This document shows positions 4,691 to 8,410 of a stretch of DNA of 8,410 bases, piece after piece. The notes beneath the pieces are model-generated. The model did not search any database and was not told where the DNA came from. It saw only the letters and a list, made by a program, of their open reading frames with translations. Position 1 is the first letter of the stretch; every line of letters starts with the position of its first letter. Origin of the DNA: Gammaproteobacteria bacterium. GTDB lineage: Bacteria > Pseudomonadota > Gammaproteobacteria > Pseudomonadales > Pseudohongiellaceae. Made by a program: the position numbers and the translations under genes. Location of the stretch: the NCBI GenBank assembly GCA_947377625.1, contig CANCGR010000085.1:1-8410 (forward strand). Reading direction: 5' to 3'.

Positions 4691-7420
4691 ATGCCAGAAT
4701 TTGCAGTCGGTCAACGATTTTTAAGTGATGCTGAGCCCGAACTCGGCTTGGGCATCATCACCGAAATTGAATTTCGCACGCTCAGTCTCAGCTTCCCCGC
4801 CACGCAGAGCATGCGTCGCTACGCCCACGCCAATGCCCCGCTCACCCGCATCACCTTTGAAGTGGGCGATGTGCTGCGCAATGCTGACGGTTTGGAGGCG
4901 GCAGTGCTCAATACCAATGAGCGTGAAGGGCTGGTGTTTTACCACGTGCGCTTTCATGTGAGCGGCAACGAACAACTGCTCAGCGAAATCGAACTGTCAC
5001 CACTGCTCAATTTGAGCCAGCCGTTGAAACGTTTGATGGCTGGCCGTCTGGAAACTACCGCCTGGTTTCAGCTACGTCGCTCGGCACTGGCGGCACAAAG
5101 TTTTATCGAGAGTTCGCCGTTGCTGGGTTTGTGCAGCGGCCGCACTGAACTGCTGCAGCATCAACTGCATATAGCTTACGAAGTATCACGCCGCCCCGCG
5201 CCACGCGTGTTGTTGTGCGATGAAGTCGGACTCGGCAAAACCATCGAAGCCTGTTTGATTCTGCAGCAGCAATTGTGGAGCGGCCTGGTCTCCCGCGTGT
5301 TGATATTGCTGCCGGAATCGCTGATCCATCAGTGGTTGGTGGAACTGCTGCGCCGTTTCAATCTGCGCTTTACCATACTCGATGAAGAGCGTTGCCGCGC
5401 ACTCACCGAAGTGAACCCCGACAATCCGTTTGAAAGTGAACAGCTGGTGTTGTGCAGCCGCGAATTCATGGCCAGCGCCCGCCAGTGGCGCGACGCCGCA
5501 CTCAACACACCGTGGGATCTGTTGATCGTGGATGAAGCCCATCATTTGCTGGCCGACACCAAAAATCCCGACAACAGTCAGTACTCCTTGGTGAAAGAAT
5601 TCGCCAGCAAAGTGCCCGGCGTGTTGCTGTTGACGGCAACCCCCGATCAAAGCGGCATTGAAAGCCATTTTGCGCTGCTGTCGCTGCTCGACCCGCAACG
5701 CTTCCACGACATTGCCGCCTTCAAAGAGGAGCAGCTGAACTACCGCACACTCGCCACCAAACTGGAAGCGCTGCCAGCCGACGACGAAGCGCAACTGAAC
5801 GACCTGCTCGACCGCCACGGCACCGGCCGCATCGTATTTCGTAACACCCGCAGAACTGTCAGCGGATTTCCTGAACGTGAATTACACGCTTATCCCTTGG
5901 CCTTGCCGGATATTTACCTGGGTCTGGAAGTGGCACAGCAACCTGAGCGTAATTTCCTGCAGAATGACAGCTGGCTGCGACAAGACCCGCGCGTCGCGTG
6001 TCTCTACGAACTGCTGCAAAAATTGCAGGGCAACAAACTGCTGGTGATTTGCCACCGGCGCTCCACTGCTGAACAAATTGAAACATGGCTGCGACTCAGC
6101 CAAGGCATTCGCAGCGCCGTGTTCCACGAAGGCCTCAGCCTGGTGGAACGCGATCGCGCCGCTGCTTATTTTGCTGATTCAGAGGCCGGCGCCCAGGTGC
6201 TGCTGTGTTCCGAAATCGGCAGTGAAGGCCGCAATTTCCAGTTCTGCCAGCATTTGATGCTGTTTGATCTGCCGCAGAATCCTGACTTGCTGGAGCAACG
6301 CATTGGCCGTCTGGATCGCATTGGCCAGCAACAGCTTATTCATTTGCATGTGCCCTATATGACAGGAACCGCCCAGCAAGTGTTGTTTGAATTGCACTTC
6401 AACGCACTGGGCTTGCAACAAAAGCCGAATCCAGTGGCAGCCAGCGTGTGCATGCAGTTGGCCGATGCCGTGAAAGCCGCACTGCAAGCACCGGCAGATG
6501 CAGGGCTCACACAAAGCCTGCTGCAACAAGCCTCTGCTCTCAATACAGAACTGCTCGAACAGCACGCGCAAGGCCGCGACAAATTGCTCGAACTGAATTC
6601 ATGCCGGCCACAGGCCGCCGCGCGCATTCTCAAAGAAATCCAGTCGCTGGAAAGTGAAGCCTCGCCGCGTCAATTCCTGCGCAATGTGTTTGCCAGTTAT
6701 GGCCTCGACAATGAAGAGAACAGCAATGGCACCTGGGTGGTCACGCCGGGCGCCGATATGCTGATCAGCTCGTTTCCCTCGATAGCCGACGACGGCCTCA
6801 CCTTCACACTCAACCGGCCATTGGCGCTGAAACGCGATGACCTGCCGTTCGTGAACTGGCTGCATCCGATGGTGCTGCAGAGCCTGGACCTGGTGCTGCA
6901 AGATCACAGTGGCAAGGCCACCGTTGGCATTCTGCGCGACAAGCGCCTGCCGGTTGGCTCACTGGTGCTGGAAAGTCTTTATCGTGTGACGGTGTCTGGC
7001 CCGGCGCGTTTGCAAATCAAACGCTGGTTCCCGCTCACCACGTTGCGGGCCGTGGTCGATAACCAGAAGCGCAGTCTTTCCAAGGCGCTGACTCCTGAAT
7101 TGCTCGACAAGCAAAGCGAACCCTTGCCCAAGGCGCAACTGCGCGCGCTGCTGCAACAGCGCGAGACGATTGAGATGCTGGCACGGCTGTGCCAGAAAGT
7201 AGCGGAAAAGCAGCTGCCGGAACTCATCGCGCAGCGCACCACCGCTATGCAGCAACATCTCGATGAAGAAATTGCCCGCCTGACGGCGCTGCAAGCCATC
7301 AATGCGCAAGTGAAAGACAGCGAAATCGATTATTTGCAGCAACAACGCAGCCAGCTCGGCCAGTGCATGACAGATGCCCGCTTGCATCTGGAAGCCCTGC
7401 GCTTGCTGGTGGTGCTTTAA
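4691..7420 (+). CDS. rapA: RNA polymerase-associated SWI2/SNF2 ATPase RapA (HepA)
   Basis: RapA binds core RNA polymerase and uses ATP to recycle stalled or post-termination complexes. The 909-residue product follows Escherichia coli RapA (968) from end to end. The N-terminal Tudor-like region begins FAVGQRFLSDAEPELGLG (4-21). Helicase motif I is DEVGLGKT (177-184), motif II DEAH (281-284), motif III TATP (315-318), motif V EGRNFQF (512-518) and motif VI QRIGRLDRIGQ (536-546). The RapA-specific FRNTRRTVSGFPERELHAY lies at 383-401, and the C terminus keeps the coiled-coil end LEALRLLVVL. The shortfall of about 60 residues lies mainly in linkers: after YRTLATKLEA (351-360), where E. coli has a long insertion, and around 400-430. 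The ATG at 4691 fits the family N terminus although no clear ribosome site precedes it. It is divergent from the PQQ gene and shows no functional link to it. All ATPase motifs are intact, so it should be active. Confidence 0.97.
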   Translation: MPEFAVGQRFLSDAEPELGLGIITEIEFRTLSLSFPATQSMRRYAHANAPLTRITFEVGDVLRNADGLEAAVLNTNEREGLVFYHVRFHVSGNEQLLSEIELSPLLNLSQPLKRLMAGRLETTAWFQLRRSALAAQSFIESSPLLGLCSGRTELLQHQLHIAYEVSRRPAPRVLLCDEVGLGKTIEACLILQQQLWSGLVSRVLILLPESLIHQWLVELLRRFNLRFTILDEERCRALTEVNPDNPFESEQLVLCSREFMASARQWRDAALNTPWDLLIVDEAHHLLADTKNPDNSQYSLVKEFASKVPGVLLLTATPDQSGIESHFALLSLLDPQRFHDIAAFKEEQLNYRTLATKLEALPADDEAQLNDLLDRHGTGRIVFRNTRRTVSGFPERELHAYPLALPDIYLGLEVAQQPERNFLQNDSWLRQDPRVACLYELLQKLQGNKLLVICHRRSTAEQIETWLRLSQGIRSAVFHEGLSLVERDRAAAYFADSEAGAQVLLCSEIGSEGRNFQFCQHLMLFDLPQNPDLLEQRIGRLDRIGQQQLIHLHVPYMTGTAQQVLFELHFNALGLQQKPNPVAASVCMQLADAVKAALQAPADAGLTQSLLQQASALNTELLEQHAQGRDKLLELNSCRPQAAARILKEIQSLESEASPRQFLRNVFASYGLDNEENSNGTWVVTPGADMLISSFPSIADDGLTFTLNRPLALKRDDLPFVNWLHPMVLQSLDLVLQDHSGKATVGILRDKRLPVGSLVLESLYRVTVSGPARLQIKRWFPLTTLRAVVDNQKRSLSKALTPELLDKQSEPLPKAQLRALLQQRETIEMLARLCQKVAEKQLPELIAQRTTAMQQHLDEEIARLTALQAINAQVKDSEIDYLQQQRSQLGQCMTDARLHLEALRLLVVL

Positions 7421-7421
7421 G

Positions 7422-7443
7422 CCCTGCACACATCAGGGTTATT
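7422..7443 (+). terminator. Weak stem-loop after rapA
   Basis: CCCTG (7422-7426) can pair with CAGGG (7434-7438) around a 7-base loop, followed by TTATT, immediately after the rapA stop. A competing stem GGGTT (7436-7440) with AACCC (7450-7454) overlaps it. With 5-bp stems and no long T-run, this is only a possible terminator, and read-through into the next gene is plausible. Confidence 0.25.
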
Positions 7444-7466
7444 GGCCTGAACCCAAGCACAACGAA

Positions 7467-7497
7467 TTGCACTTTCCTCCACAAACCGTCATTTACT
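7467..7497 (+). promoter_or_regulatory. Possible sigma-70 promoter before the M16 peptidase gene
   Basis: TTGCAC (7467-7472) and TTTACT (7492-7497) are separated by 19 bases, longer than ideal, in the 141-bp gap between rapA and the peptidase gene. Each box matches the consensus in about four of six positions. Such matches arise by chance often. Confidence 0.2.
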
Positions 7498-7553
7498 CTG
7501 CTGCCAAAGCCTCCTAGCATGAGCCGTAATTGATGGTTGTTTTTTCTTGATCG

Positions 7554-7558
7554 AAGGA
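7554..7558 (+). promoter_or_regulatory. Ribosome binding site AAGGA, bears on the start choice of the M16 gene
   Basis: AAGGA ends 3 bases before the first in-frame ATG (7562) and 9 bases before a second one (7568). The spacing favours the second ATG, which would shorten the protein by two residues. The frame is closed upstream by a TGA at 7520-7522, so no earlier ATG is available. Confidence 0.55.
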
Positions 7559-7561
7559 TCC

Positions 7562-8410
7562 ATGCCCATGCAGTCAACCGGCACCAACACGGCCACCGCC
7601 ACCCCGCTTTCGCACCAGGCTTTCAAGTTCAAACGTGAGCGCTTTCTGCCAACGCTGAACCTCAGTGTTGAAGAATATGTGCACGTGGCCACCGGCGCTG
7701 TGCACTTTCATCTGGCCACTGACAACCCTGAGAACGTGTTCCTGGTAGCGCTGCGCACCGTGCCGCATGATTCCACCGGTGTTGCCCACATTCTTGAACA
7801 TACTGCGTTGTGCGGCAGCCGCCGCTTCCCGGTGCGCGATCCGTTTTTCATGATGGTGCGCCGCTCGCTCAACACCTTCATGAATGCGTTCACCAGCAGT
7901 GACTGGACCGCCTATCCGTTCGCCAGCCAGAACCGCAAAGACTTCAACAACTTGCTCGAGGTCTATCTCGACGCCGTATTTTTCTCAAACCTGCATGAAC
8001 TGGATTTCGCGCAAGAAGGCCATCGCATGGAATTCCAGCAGCCCGACAATGCCGACAGCCCGCTCGAATACAAAGGCGTGGTGTTCAACGAAATGAAAGG
8101 CGCGATGAGTTCTGCCACCAGCTTCATCTGGCAGTTGCTGACTGAACAGCTGTTTCCCACCACCACCTATCACTACAACAGCGGTGGCGATCCGGCACAT
8201 ATTCCCGAACTGAGTTACGCAGAGCTGCAAGCGTTCTATAAAACTCACTACCATCCCAGCAATGCCATTTTCATGACCTATGGCGACATTCCCGCGCATG
8301 AACATCAGGCCAAGTTCGAAGCCCATGCCTTGCATGAGTTCACTAGACTCGACGTGCATATAGCGGTAGGCGACGAGCACCGTTTCAAAGAACCGAAAAA
8401 AGTTGAGACC
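7562..8410 (+). CDS. PreP-like M16C zinc metallopeptidase (N-terminal part)
   Basis: The frame runs from the ATG at 7562 (or 7568) to the window edge, 283 residues of a family usually near 970. It is a zinc peptidase of the insulinase/pitrilysin clan, subfamily M16C (presequence-protease type), which degrades short unfolded peptides in a closed two-half chamber. The inverted zinc motif HILEH is at 76-80 (zinc ligands His76 and His80, catalytic base Glu79). The third ligand is Glu177 in FNEMKGAMSS (175-184), 97 residues after His80, the same spacing as I recall in human PreP. The segment GVAHILEHTALCGSRRFPVR (73-92) and the Tyr/His-rich FPTTTYHYNSGGDP (198-211) are typical of PreP rather than of PqqF or pitrilysin. 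No signal peptide is seen, so it is likely cytoplasmic. It follows rapA by 141 bp on the same strand and may be co-transcribed. PqqF, the M16 peptidase of PQQ synthesis, was considered because of the nearby quinoprotein, but the motifs do not support it. Confidence 0.93.
   Translation, partial: MPMQSTGTNTATATPLSHQAFKFKRERFLPTLNLSVEEYVHVATGAVHFHLATDNPENVFLVALRTVPHDSTGVAHILEHTALCGSRRFPVRDPFFMMVRRSLNTFMNAFTSSDWTAYPFASQNRKDFNNLLEVYLDAVFFSNLHELDFAQEGHRMEFQQPDNADSPLEYKGVVFNEMKGAMSSATSFIWQLLTEQLFPTTTYHYNSGGDPAHIPELSYAELQAFYKTHYHPSNAIFMTYGDIPAHEHQAKFEAHALHEFTRLDVHIAVGDEHRFKEPKKVET

Noticed and set aside
5186..5818. 210-codon minus-strand frame inside rapA
   Set aside because: Antisense shadow of a strongly conserved coding region, with low-complexity Gln/Val-rich translation and no domain.
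7562..8410. M16 peptidase as PqqF, the PQQ-biosynthesis protease
   Set aside because: The nearby quinoprotein made this tempting, but the HILEHTALCGSRRFP segment and the 97-residue spacing to the third zinc ligand fit PreP-type M16C, and the gene lies with rapA on the opposite strand.
1..8410. CRISPR array, tRNA, rRNA, or defence/phage genes
   Set aside because: No regularly spaced repeats, RNA-gene signatures, integrase, transposase or phage proteins were found; the coding space is filled by the six genes listed.

Overview
The window looks like a chromosomal segment of a gammaproteobacterium. The main marker is a full-length RapA (HepA), the RNA-polymerase-recycling SWI2/SNF2 ATPase typical of that class. 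G+C is moderate, roughly mid-50s by eye. Neither end is a natural boundary: an aldehyde dehydrogenase gene is cut at position 1 and an M16 metallopeptidase gene is cut at position 8410.

Left half (1-4524, all on the minus strand, transcribed right to left): a catabolic cluster in the order PQQ-dependent alcohol dehydrogenase (4524-2770), small cupin subunit (2681-2190), large cupin subunit (2149-1154), aldehyde dehydrogenase (879 to beyond 1). The two cupin proteins match the sizes and order of the two-subunit hydroquinone 1,2-dioxygenases (HapCD / PnpCD). The large one carries the His-x-Asn-x3-Glu...His iron-ligand pattern of that family. The dehydrogenase downstream is then best read as the 4-hydroxymuconic semialdehyde dehydrogenase (HapE/PnpE). 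Together they would open hydroquinone to 4-hydroxymuconic semialdehyde and oxidise it toward maleylacetate/4-hydroxymuconate. The exported PQQ enzyme at the head of the cluster is the unusual part. It suggests that a periplasmic alcohol oxidation feeds a hydroquinone-yielding route, but its substrate cannot be read from the sequence. Genes normally expected (maleylacetate reductase, regulator, hydroquinone-forming enzyme, cytochrome acceptor) are not in the window.

Between the large dioxygenase subunit and the aldehyde dehydrogenase lies a 274-bp gap. It is largely occupied by a long nested inverted repeat (932-1097; perfect 29-bp outer arms, a 19-bp inner stem and a small apical stem). It looks like an interspersed palindromic (REP/MITE-like) element.

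Right half (4691-8410, plus strand): rapA (4691-7420), divergent from the PQQ gene across a 166-bp region holding repeated AAAGCCC boxes, then after 141 bp the start of a PreP-like M16C metallopeptidase (7562 onward). These two look like housekeeping genes and have no evident tie to the catabolic cluster.
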